Origin: Pseudomonas putida NBRC 14164
GTDB lineage: Bacteria > Pseudomonadota > Gammaproteobacteria > Pseudomonadales > Pseudomonadaceae
Length of the DNA stretch: 64,000 nucleotides
Assembly: GCF_000412675.1 (NCBI RefSeq)
Contig: NC_021505.1
Coordinates: 676,501 to 740,500 of the forward strand
Reading direction: 5' to 3'
The notes under the pieces were generated by a model. The model saw only the letters and a program-made list of their open reading frames with translations, made no database searches and was not told the origin of the DNA. This document shows positions 50,316-57,907 of this stretch, piece by piece (position 1 is the stretch's first letter; each line of letters begins with the position of its first letter). Made by a program: the position numbers and the translations under genes.

Positions 50316-52049
50316 CTAGTGGCTGCCAGGTGTTTTTGCCTGTGCCCCCACGTTGGCCTGTGCGGCGTTACGCAATGCTTCTTCGGCCTGTTGCCGGCGC
50401 AGGTGCTGCCAGTGTTCCAGTACTGCTGGCGGTGCCCACAGCTGCGGCTCCGAGGCCTCGAAGCCTTCCCTTTGTTCTCTTTCGGCAACGCTGGAGCGTG
50501 CCAGTTCAAACGCCTGTTTCAGGTCGTCGGTCTGGTTCAGTGCTTCTGCGAACAACGCATCGCCAAAGTAGGTGAAGTCGGCTTCTTCCGAGCACCCGAA
50601 GGATACGCGGTCGGCCCGGGCGGCGGTCATGATCACCGTGCGATCGTCCTTGAGCGGGGCGATGTAGCCCCCTGAATAGCAAGCCGAGATGACGATTACC
50701 TTGTCGCGGTCCTTCAATGGCGCCAGGGCAGTGGCCAGTTCGTCGGCAGAAAGGTCGGCCAGTTGCAGGCGCGGCTGGTCGAGCACCAACTGATGGTCCT
50801 GGCTGCCATGGCTGGTGAGGTAGATGAACACCAGGTCTTCGGGGCCGCTGCGTTCGGCCAGGGTACTGGCGGCGCGGGTGAGGTTCTCGCGGGTGGCCAT
50901 GGGGCGGGTGGCCATGTGGTCACGATGGTTGACCAGGGTCACCTGGCCGCGGGCGCCAAAGCGCACCTTGAGCATGTTGCTGACGTAGTCGGCTTCGCGC
51001 AGGAAAACGCTTTGCTGGCCATCGCCGGCCACCACCAGGCTGTACAGCTGGATGGGCGGCGTTGAGCGCGGTACCCGGGCCAGCGACTCTTCAAGCAGCC
51101 GGCCCTGGTTGAGCAGGGCCAGGTCCAGTGGGTCGGGCAGCAGCTTGCCTTTCTGGTCGCGTACGCGCACACCGTTGGCCCAGGTGCCACCTTCGACCTG
51201 GCCGCTTGGCAAGGTCAGCTGGCCATGGCCATGGTAGGCATCGTTCAGGAAACCGCCGACGTAGATGCTGCCGTCGGCCAGTTGCAGGCTGCCCCGGCCC
51301 GACAGGCGCCAGTCGACGAATTCGCCCTTGTAGTGGCTGCCGTCACTGCCCAGCAGTTCGCCTTCACCCATCAGCGCGCCGTCCTTGAATTCGCCGATCC
51401 ATACATCGCCATCGGCGTTTTCGTAGCGGCCTCGGCCTTCCAGGCGATTGTCCTTGAACTCACCGATGTACTGCTCGCCGTCGACGCTGTCGTACGTGCC
51501 GCTGCCTTGCAGCTGGCCGTTGACGAAGCGCCCACTGAACTGGTTGCCGCTGGCATCGCTGCGCACCCCGGCGCCGTTGGGCTTGCCCTTGGCGAACAGG
51601 CCCTGGTAGCGGCTGCCGTCGGCCAGTTCCAGCTCGCCTGCGCCATCGTACAGGTCGTCCTTGAACTGGCCGCGGTAGGTCTGGTCGGCTTGCTTGAGCG
51701 TGCCTTCGCCGTCGCGGCGGCCGTGCTTGAAGGTGCCGCCATAGTGGCTGCCCGGCGTGGTCAGGTCGCCCAGCCCCTGGAACAGTCCCTCGGCGAACTG
51801 GCCACGGTACACCTCGCCGTTCTGGCCATGCCATTCGCCCTGGCCATGCCACTGGCCGTCCTTGAAGCCGCCGGCGTACCAGCTGCCGTTGGGGTAATCG
51901 ATACGGCCCTCGCCCTGCAGCAGGCCATCAACCACCTGCCCCCGGTAACGCCCCCCGTCGGGCAGGCGTGCGTCCGGCGCAAGCAGCGATTCGCCATCGC
52001 CACAGGCGGCGAGCAGCAGGACCAGGGTAATGGGGAGCAGTGGACGCAT
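50316..52049 (-). CDS. MORN-repeat lipoprotein with C13 (legumain-type) peptidase domain
   Basis: This 577-residue protein has a lipobox LLAAC (Cys16), so it is membrane-anchored in the periplasm. Eleven complete and one partial MORN repeats of ~23 residues follow, from about residue 33 to 295 (pattern Y-x-G-x-F-x-D/N-G-x-x-x-G-x-G). The C-terminal domain (~310-545) has the caspase/legumain dyad: His414 in YLTSHGSQ and Cys457 in VISACYSGGY. The dyad is intact, so proteolysis with Asn/Asp-type specificity is possible. MORN arrays usually mediate lipid or protein contact. The target is unknown. Confidence 0.85.
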   Translation of the reverse strand: MRPLLPITLVLLLAACGDGESLLAPDARLPDGGRYRGQVVDGLLQGEGRIDYPNGSWYAGGFKDGQWHGQGEWHGQNGEVYRGQFAEGLFQGLGDLTTPGSHYGGTFKHGRRDGEGTLKQADQTYRGQFKDDLYDGAGELELADGSRYQGLFAKGKPNGAGVRSDASGNQFSGRFVNGQLQGSGTYDSVDGEQYIGEFKDNRLEGRGRYENADGDVWIGEFKDGALMGEGELLGSDGSHYKGEFVDWRLSGRGSLQLADGSIYVGGFLNDAYHGHGQLTLPSGQVEGGTWANGVRVRDQKGKLLPDPLDLALLNQGRLLEESLARVPRSTPPIQLYSLVVAGDGQQSVFLREADYVSNMLKVRFGARGQVTLVNHRDHMATRPMATRENLTRAASTLAERSGPEDLVFIYLTSHGSQDHQLVLDQPRLQLADLSADELATALAPLKDRDKVIVISACYSGGYIAPLKDDRTVIMTAARADRVSFGCSEEADFTYFGDALFAEALNQTDDLKQAFELARSSVAEREQREGFEASEPQLWAPPAVLEHWQHLRRQQAEEALRNAAQANVGAQAKTPGSH

Positions 52050-52145
52050 GGCGAGGACCGGGCAATAGGTCTGCCGAGTATGACGCAGAATGGGATCCTG
52101 AGACAGCTAGGGCAAGGCTTGTACGGCGCCTGAAGCTCACGCGGC

Positions 52146-52280
52146 CCCTGTGGGAGCGGGCGTGCCCGCGAACACCGGCGAAGCCGGTGCCATCCACCGC
52201 GGCGCATTTTTCGCGGGCAAGCCCGCTCCCACAGGATTCTGCACTGCCCCGGGGTCTTGTGCAGTACCTGTGGGAGCAGG
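52146..52280. repeat. REP cluster, type B, with a third truncated copy
   Basis: Inverted arms at 52146-52177 and 52208-52235 carry the GCGGGC core. A truncated third start (CCTGTGGGAGCAGG, 52267-52280) lies 12 nt from the butanediol dehydrogenase stop codon. The cluster fills the gap between the divergent ends of the MORN peptidase and the aco operon. Confidence 0.88.
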
Positions 52281-52292
52281 ATGTTGCTGCAG

Positions 52293-53381
52293 TCAGCGCA
52301 CGCCCGGTGAAACGATGATCTTCACGTTCTCCTCTTTGTTGTTCACCAGTTCCTCGAAGCCCAGCTCGACAATCTGCTCCAGCCCGATCCGCCCGGTCAC
52401 CAGCGGGCGGATGTCCAGCCTGCCATCTGCGATGAAGGCAATCACATCGGCAAACTCGCCGTTGTACGCCAACGCTCCCAGCACCTGCTTCTCGGTGGAC
52501 ACCAGCTCGAAGAAGTTGAACTCGCTGGCTTCTTCGAAAATGCCCACCAGCACACATTTACCTGCCTTGCGGATGGTGTCGATGGCCAGCTTGGCCGTGT
52601 GCTTGTTGCCGATGCACTCAAAGCTCACATCCGCCCCCAGCCCGGCGGTCAGCGCGCGGATTTCCTCCAGGGCGTCGCACTGGCTGGGGTCCAGCACCAC
52701 GCTTGCACCCACTTCCTTCGCCTTGGCTTTACGCGCCGAAGACATCTCCAGGGCGATTACCTTCGCCGCCCCTGCGGCTTTGGCGCACATGATGGTGCAC
52801 AGGCCGATGGTGCCGGCGCCAACCACCACAACAGTTTGCCCGAGCAGGCTGCCGGCCTTTTTCACCGCGTGCATGCCCACCGCCAGCGGTTCGATCAGTG
52901 CCCCTGCTTCTGCAGGGAAGCCTTGCGGCAGCCGGTACAACAGATTGGCAGGCACGTTGACCAGTTCGGCGAAGGCGCCGTTGTTCATCAGGCCGGTGAA
53001 GGCCAGGCGTTCGCAGATGTTGTACAGGCCGTGGGTGCAGTAATAGCAAGTGCCGCAATGCTGGCAGGCGTCAGCCGCCACGGGGTCGCCCACCGCGAAC
53101 CCTTCCACACCTTCACCGAGCTTGGCGATCTGCCCGCAGAATTCGTGGCCGAGGATGCACTGGCCCTGGATGCCGGTCAGCGGGTGAGGCGCCTCCACCG
53201 GGATGAATACCGGGCCGGCGACGTATTCGTGCAGGTCGGAGCCGCAGATGCCGCACCAGTCCACCTTGATCTGTACCCAGCCGGGCGCAGGGTCGGCTGG
53301 CAAAGGCACCTGTTCGACGCGAATGTCGTTGCGGCCATGCCAGACGGCGGCGCGCATATGGTTGTGGCTCAGGTCATTCAT
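52293..53381 (-). CDS. bdh: 2,3-butanediol dehydrogenase (zinc-dependent MDR family)
   Basis: This 362-residue medium-chain dehydrogenase has the catalytic zinc segment CGICGSDLHEYVAGP and GHEFCGQI, a structural zinc cysteine set (CQHCGTCYYCTHGLYNIC), and the NAD fold VVVGAGTIGLCTIMCA. It should interconvert 2,3-butanediol and acetoin, feeding the acetoin dehydrogenase complex encoded just upstream. It is the last gene of the aco operon. The leader carries an AAC-AAC-AAT run directly at the start codon. Confidence 0.92.
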   Translation of the reverse strand: MNDLSHNHMRAAVWHGRNDIRVEQVPLPADPAPGWVQIKVDWCGICGSDLHEYVAGPVFIPVEAPHPLTGIQGQCILGHEFCGQIAKLGEGVEGFAVGDPVAADACQHCGTCYYCTHGLYNICERLAFTGLMNNGAFAELVNVPANLLYRLPQGFPAEAGALIEPLAVGMHAVKKAGSLLGQTVVVVGAGTIGLCTIMCAKAAGAAKVIALEMSSARKAKAKEVGASVVLDPSQCDALEEIRALTAGLGADVSFECIGNKHTAKLAIDTIRKAGKCVLVGIFEEASEFNFFELVSTEKQVLGALAYNGEFADVIAFIADGRLDIRPLVTGRIGLEQIVELGFEELVNNKEENVKIIVSPGVR

Positions 53382-53390
53382 TGTTGTTCT
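53381..53390 (-). promoter_or_regulatory. Hfq/Crc-type motif at the butanediol dehydrogenase start
   Basis: The minus strand reads AGAACAACAA, between GGAG and the ATG (the last A belongs to the start codon). This (AAN)3-type run could be bound by Hfq-Crc. Confidence 0.5.
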
Positions 53391-53409
53391 CCAGGCTCAC
53401 GGATAGGGC

Positions 53410-54516
53410 TTAGTGCTTGCGCAGGAATGCAAGCAGTTGCTGGTTGACCTGTTCGGCCGCCTCCATCTGCACCATATGCCCAGCCTCGGGCAGCACCAGT
53501 ACTTCTGCCTCCAGGCCTTCGGCATGGCTGGCCGGGATGATCGCGTCCTTGCCGCCCCACACCACCAGTGCCGGATGCTGCCCCAGCACCCCGCGCAGGT
53601 CGTGGCGCTGGCGGTCGCCGTCGGCAATGGCTGAGGCCAGCTGGCGCAAGGCGTCATCAACACCTTCCAGGCGCTTGAACTTGAGCATGTCCTCCAGCAT
53701 TTGCCGGGTGACCAGCGCCGGGTCGGCAAACAGTTGCACCATCTGCGGTTTGAGGGCGTTGCGGTTGGCGGCGGCGACGAAGCCTTGCAAGTACTGCCCG
53801 TTGATCGCTTCGCCCAGGCCGGCACTGGCGACCAGGCTGAGGCTGGCCACCCGCTGCGGCGCCAGGCGTGCCACGTTGAGGCTTACCGCGCCGCCCATGG
53901 AATGGCCCGCCAGGTGGGCCTTGGCGATGTCCAGGTGGTCGAGCAGGGCCAGCACGGTTTCGCTCAGTTCATCCAGGTCGCCCCGCTGCAGGGCCTTGGC
54001 CGACTCGCCGTGCCCCGGCAGGTCGAGGGCGATCACCCGGCGTTCAGCGGCCAATGCCGGGTGGTTGAACAGCCAGTTGTTGAGGTCGCCGCCAAAACCG
54101 TGCACCAGCACCAGCGGCGTGCCGCCTTCCCCCAGCTCGAACCAGCGCAGCAGGCGGCCGCCAACCTCTGCCTTCTGTGGGGCCGGCCCCTGGGCCTGAT
54201 CGGCGCCCCCCTCGGCGACGAACTCGGCCTGGAAGCGCTGCACCAGCGCATCGATTTCGGCTTCTTCGGCTTCGCCTTCCACCACCACGGCCAGCAACGC
54301 GCCCACTGGCAGGGTTTCATCCGGCTTGGCCACCTGGCGGCGCAACACGCCACTGAACGGGGCTTCGACGCTGCTGCTGATCTTGTCGGTCTCGACGTCC
54401 AGCACCTCGTCACCCTTGTTGATTTCGTCACCTTCCTGCTTGAGCCAGGTATCCACCCGGCCTTCGGTCATCGACAGGCCCCACTTGGGCATGGTCAGGG
54501 TATGGATCTGGCTCAT
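53410..54516 (-). CDS. acoC: Acetoin dehydrogenase E2 (lipoyl domain fused to an alpha/beta-hydrolase)
   Basis: This 368-residue protein has an N-terminal lipoyl domain (residues ~1-80; the lipoylated lysine lies in DVETDKISSS). The C-terminal part (~125-365) is an alpha/beta-hydrolase fold with the nucleophile motif AGHSMGGAVS and LVHGFGGDLNNW. It is not the usual catalytic E2 core. The pseudomonad AcoC type is believed to use this domain for acetyl transfer or release. It overlaps acoB by 4 nt (ATGA). No E3 gene is in the operon, so a lipoamide dehydrogenase from elsewhere must serve the complex. Confidence 0.94.
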   Translation of the reverse strand: MSQIHTLTMPKWGLSMTEGRVDTWLKQEGDEINKGDEVLDVETDKISSSVEAPFSGVLRRQVAKPDETLPVGALLAVVVEGEAEEAEIDALVQRFQAEFVAEGGADQAQGPAPQKAEVGGRLLRWFELGEGGTPLVLVHGFGGDLNNWLFNHPALAAERRVIALDLPGHGESAKALQRGDLDELSETVLALLDHLDIAKAHLAGHSMGGAVSLNVARLAPQRVASLSLVASAGLGEAINGQYLQGFVAAANRNALKPQMVQLFADPALVTRQMLEDMLKFKRLEGVDDALRQLASAIADGDRQRHDLRGVLGQHPALVVWGGKDAIIPASHAEGLEAEVLVLPEAGHMVQMEAAEQVNQQLLAFLRKH

Positions 54517-55535
54517 GCGGCACTCCTTGCGGCTTCGATCACCTTGCGCACGGCTGCTTCGATCTTCGCCGCGTCAGGGATGTACAGGTCTTCCAGGGCA
54601 TCGGAGAACGGCACCGGGGTGTGCGGTGCAGTGACCATCTCGATCGGGCCCTTGAGTGCGCCGAAGGCCTTCTGCGCCACCAGCGCGCTGATGTCGGTGG
54701 CCATCGAGCAGCGCGGGTTGGCTTCGTCGATCACCACCAGGCGACCGGTTTTTTCCACACTTTCAAGAATGCTGTCTTCGTCCAGCGGGCTGGTGGTGCG
54801 CAGGTCCAGCACTTCGCAGTCGATGCCCTGGCGGGCCAGGTTGTTGGCGGCTTCAAGTGCTACATGGACCATGCGGCCATAGGTGACCAGGGTCACATCG
54901 TCGCCATCACGCAGGAAGTTGGCCTCACCGAACGGCACGGTGTACACCTCTTCCGGCACCTCGCCCTGCATGCTGTACAGCAGCTTGTGCTCACAGAAGA
55001 TCACCGGGTCGTTGTCGCGGATCGCCTGTATCAGCAAGCCCTTGGCATCGTAAGGGGAAGAAGGGCACACCACCTTCAGGCCGGGGATGTGCGTCCACAG
55101 CGAGGTGAGCATCTGCGAGTGCTGGGCGGCCGCACGCAGGCCGGCGCCGTACATGGTGCGCATCACCAGCGGGGTGACCGCCTTGCCGCCGAACATGTAG
55201 CGGAATTTGGCGGCCTGGTTGAGGATCTGGTCCAGGCAGCAGCCGGCGAAGTCCACGAACATCAGTTCGCACACCGGGCGCAGGCCTTGGGTGGCGGCAC
55301 CGACGGCAGCGCCGACGTAGCCGATTTCCGACAATGGAGCGTCCAGCACGCGGCCGGGGAACTGGTGATACAGGCCCTTGGTCACGCCCAGCACGCCACC
55401 CCAGGCGTCCTCCTCGCCGGGTGCACCGGCACCGCCGGCGACGTCTTCACCAATGATGAACACCGTGCTGTCGCGGCGCATTTCCTGGGCCAGGGCTTCG
55501 TTGATGGCCTGCTGGTAGCTGATCTTTCTTGCCAT
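54513..55535 (-). CDS. acoB: Acetoin dehydrogenase E1 beta subunit
   Basis: This 340-residue transketolase-like beta subunit starts RKISYQQAINEALAQEM and carries FIIGEDVAGGAGAP, RVLDAPLSEIGYVGAAVGAA and CELMFVDFAG. With AcoA it forms the TPP-dependent E1 that splits acetoin to acetaldehyde and an acetyl group passed to AcoC. AGGAG lies 8 nt before ATG, overlapping an (AAN)3 Hfq/Crc-type motif. Confidence 0.96.
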   Translation of the reverse strand: MARKISYQQAINEALAQEMRRDSTVFIIGEDVAGGAGAPGEEDAWGGVLGVTKGLYHQFPGRVLDAPLSEIGYVGAAVGAATQGLRPVCELMFVDFAGCCLDQILNQAAKFRYMFGGKAVTPLVMRTMYGAGLRAAAQHSQMLTSLWTHIPGLKVVCPSSPYDAKGLLIQAIRDNDPVIFCEHKLLYSMQGEVPEEVYTVPFGEANFLRDGDDVTLVTYGRMVHVALEAANNLARQGIDCEVLDLRTTSPLDEDSILESVEKTGRLVVIDEANPRCSMATDISALVAQKAFGALKGPIEMVTAPHTPVPFSDALEDLYIPDAAKIEAAVRKVIEAARSAA

Positions 55536-55547
55536 GGTGGTTCTCCT

Positions 55548-55557
55548 GTTGTTCTTG
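55548..55557 (-). promoter_or_regulatory. Hfq/Crc-type motif before acoB
   Basis: The minus strand reads AAGAACAACA (AAG-AAC-AAC), immediately before the AGGAG ribosome binding site of acoB. Confidence 0.5.
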
Positions 55558-55568
55558 TAATCCGCGGC

Positions 55569-56546
55569 TCAGGGGTAGCTGACGTAGACGTCGGTGAGCA
55601 GGTCGGCGGGCTGTGGCTTGGGATCGGACTTGGCGCGGCGCACGGCGTCTTCGATCAGGTCCTCGATGCGCGCGTCTATGGCGTCCAGTTGCTCGGCAGT
55701 GAGCAGGCCGGCGCGGGTGGTCTTGTTGCGGAACTGCATCAGGCAGTCGCGGGATTCGCGCAGGTTCTTCACTTCATCCGGCGCGCGGTAGGTTTGCGCA
55801 TCGCCTTCGAAGTGCCCGTAGTAGCGGCTGAGCTTGACCTCGATCAGTGACGGCCCTTGCCCGGCACGGGCGCGCTCGATGGCGGCGCCCGCGGCCTCGT
55901 ACACGGCAAAGAAGTCGAAGCCGTCGATGGTGACGCCCGGCATGCCGAAGCCGGCTGCGCGGTCGGCAATGTGGTCGCAGGCGACGGACCAGTTGGAGGC
56001 TGTGGCCTCGGCGTAGCCGTTGTTCTCGGCCACGAAGATGCACGGCAGGTTCATGATCGACGCCATGTTCATGGCCTCGAACACGGCGCCTTCGTTGGAA
56101 GCGCCATCGCCGAAGAAGGCCACCGACACGTCATCACGGCCCTTGAGTTTGGCTGCCAATGCCGCCCCGGCCACCAGCGGTGCACCGGCGCCGACGATGC
56201 CGTTGGCACCGAGCATGCCTTTTTCCAGGTCGGCAATGTGCATCGAGCCGCCTTTGCCGCCGCACACGCCGGTTTTCTTGCCATAGATCTCGGCCATCAT
56301 GCCGTACACATCCACCCCCTTGGCGATGCAGTGGCCATGGCCGCGGTGGGTCGAGGCGATGCAGTCGCTGTCGCGCAGGTGGGCCATGACCCCGGCGGCG
56401 GAGGCTTCTTCGCCGGCGTACAGGTGGACGAAGCCGGGGATCTCGCCAGTGGCGAATTCCACGTGCAGGCGTTCTTCGAAGGCGCGGATGGTGCGCATCA
56501 CTTCATAGGCATGCAGCAGTTGTTCGGTACTGAGTTGATTGGACAT
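55569..56546 (-). CDS. acoA: Acetoin dehydrogenase E1 alpha subunit
   Basis: This 325-residue protein carries the TPP-binding motif GDGASNEGAVFEAMN-(AS) and the alpha-subunit N-terminus LLHAYEVMRTIRAFEERLH. GKGGSMHIADLEKGMLGANG is also typical. ATG 56546 is preferred; the open frame upstream codes a Cys/Arg-rich stretch in shadow of the acoX end. GGAG lies 9 nt upstream, with AACAACAAG between it and the start. Confidence 0.96.
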   Translation of the reverse strand: MSNQLSTEQLLHAYEVMRTIRAFEERLHVEFATGEIPGFVHLYAGEEASAAGVMAHLRDSDCIASTHRGHGHCIAKGVDVYGMMAEIYGKKTGVCGGKGGSMHIADLEKGMLGANGIVGAGAPLVAGAALAAKLKGRDDVSVAFFGDGASNEGAVFEAMNMASIMNLPCIFVAENNGYAEATASNWSVACDHIADRAAGFGMPGVTIDGFDFFAVYEAAGAAIERARAGQGPSLIEVKLSRYYGHFEGDAQTYRAPDEVKNLRESRDCLMQFRNKTTRAGLLTAEQLDAIDARIEDLIEDAVRRAKSDPKPQPADLLTDVYVSYP

Positions 56547-56557
56547 CTTGTTGTTCT
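56547..56557 (-). promoter_or_regulatory. Hfq/Crc-type motif before acoA
   Basis: The minus strand reads AGAACAACAAG (AAC-AAC-AAG), lying between the GGAG ribosome binding site and the ATG of acoA. Confidence 0.55.
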
Positions 56558-56568
56558 CCAGGGTTGTC

Positions 56569-57624
56569 TCAACGCGGGTTTGCAGGGTGCAACCGGTGGC
56601 CGCGCGGGACGGCCAGCAGGTGATGGCGGGCGGCATGCGCCAGGACGGCCTCGACATCCACGCTCAGCGGGCCTTGGTGGTCGAGGGTGATGGTGGGTGT
56701 GTCGTGCTCGGCGAATTCGATTTCGCGCTCGCCGTCCAGGGCCAGGGTGCCGCTGGCCAGGCTCAGGCGATGGGCGACGCCGGGCGTCAGCGGGCCGCTG
56801 GCGGTGATGCCGCAGCCTTGCAGCAGGCCGGGCGCCAAGGGGGCGAGCAGCGCCTGTTCGGCAGCGGGGTTCAGGCGTACCCAGGCGCCGTGCGGGTCCT
56901 GGCGCGACACCGGGCACCACAGCCCGCACAAGGCTGACAGGCCAATGGCATGGGGCTCGGCGAAGCAGGCAAAGACTTCGCTCAAGTCTTCGCTGCGGCT
57001 GAGTGCACGGGCACCGATGAAGCGCTGGGGTGATACCGCCACTTCCACCAGGGCCCATTCGGCAAGCTGTTGCTCGGGCACTTTCACCAGCAGGCGCTTG
57101 TTGCGGCGCAGGCCGATGCTGGCCGGTACCTGGCCGCTGGCGAGCAGGCCGCCGGCCAGGCCCGCACTGGTAGCTTCACGCAGTTCGGGGAAGGCATTGT
57201 TGGTGCCGGTGGACAGCGTCAGCAGCGGTATGTCACCGGCCTCGGCAGCGACTGCCTTGTGGGTGCCGTCGCCACCGAGCACGGCGATCATCGCCACGCC
57301 ACGCTCGACCATGCGGCGGGTGGCCAGGCGGGTATCGGCAACGGTCTGGGTCAGCGGCAGGTCGAGTATTTCGATGGCCGGCCAGTGCTGCTCACGGGCG
57401 CCGGGGCCCTGGCTGGCCTTGAGCACGGCGGCGGCTATGCCGGTCATGTCGCTGGGCAGCAGCACCTGGCCGATGCCAGTGGCTCCGAAGGCCGCCAGCA
57501 GGCGCTGGATCGCCGAGGCCTTGTCGGTGCTCGAATAGAGCCCGGCATTGGCGGTCAGGCGGCGCAGGTCGCGGCCAGAAGCAGGGTTGGCAATGATCCC
57601 GACGGTCGGGGCGGGTAGCGGCAT
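56569..57624 (-). CDS. acoX: Acetoin catabolism protein AcoX (NAD-kinase-like)
   Basis: 351 residues related to ATP-NAD kinases: VGIIANPASGRDLRRL, the glycine-rich IAVLGGDGTHKAV and LTLSTGTNNAFPE. It is a regular first gene of acetoin operons but is not part of the enzyme complex; its reaction is unproven. ATG 57624 has GAGGTG 5 nt upstream and sits 35 nt from a -24/-12 promoter. An upstream open extension is Arg/Ser-rich and crosses the promoter, so I exclude it. Confidence 0.92.
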   Translation of the reverse strand: MPLPAPTVGIIANPASGRDLRRLTANAGLYSSTDKASAIQRLLAAFGATGIGQVLLPSDMTGIAAAVLKASQGPGAREQHWPAIEILDLPLTQTVADTRLATRRMVERGVAMIAVLGGDGTHKAVAAEAGDIPLLTLSTGTNNAFPELREATSAGLAGGLLASGQVPASIGLRRNKRLLVKVPEQQLAEWALVEVAVSPQRFIGARALSRSEDLSEVFACFAEPHAIGLSALCGLWCPVSRQDPHGAWVRLNPAAEQALLAPLAPGLLQGCGITASGPLTPGVAHRLSLASGTLALDGEREIEFAEHDTPTITLDHQGPLSVDVEAVLAHAARHHLLAVPRGHRLHPANPR

Positions 57625-57636
57625 GGCGCACCTCGT

Positions 57637-57645
57637 ATTTTTGTT
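57637..57645 (-). promoter_or_regulatory. Hfq/Crc-type motif in the acoX leader
   Basis: The minus strand reads AACAAAAAT (AAC-AAA-AAT), a few bases before the GAGG of acoX and close to the expected transcription start. Confidence 0.45.
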
Positions 57646-57658
57646 TGCAAGGGCAGGA

Positions 57659-57673
57659 GCAAGCGCGGTGCCA
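57659..57673 (-). promoter_or_regulatory. Sigma-54 promoter of the aco operon
   Basis: The minus strand reads TGGCACCGCGCTTGC: -24 TGGCAC and -12 TTGC, matching the RpoN consensus TGGCAC-N5-TTGC exactly. The acoX ATG is 35 nt further, leaving a leader of roughly 20-25 nt. Confidence 0.88.
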
Positions 57674-57786
57674 GCTTTTCGTGGATCGGCTGAAACGGCC
57701 GTGCCAGAGCGGTTTTGTAGCACTCAGGCAGGTGCTGATTGCGCTGCTGGCGAGACGCCGGGTGCCAGCGCGGGGCCTGGGTTGGC

Positions 57787-57809
57787 GAGACGCTGAGACG
57801 CAGCGTCTC
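57787..57809. promoter_or_regulatory. Palindrome, candidate AcoR binding site
   Basis: A perfect inverted repeat with 9-bp arms GAGACGCTG / CAGCGTCTC and a 5-bp spacer lies about 115-150 nt upstream of the sigma-54 promoter and ~100 nt before the acoR start. Further GAGACGC half-site-like copies occur nearby (near 57752). Distance and symmetry fit an enhancer-binding activator. Confidence 0.6.
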
Positions 57810-57907
57810 AAGCCGGCCGGTAATCACACAGTGCTTGTCGGGGCATGCGTGGAAGCGCTTAATGGCCGGACAACGATAAAAACAGCAACGAGAACCGGAG
57901 GGCCTGA

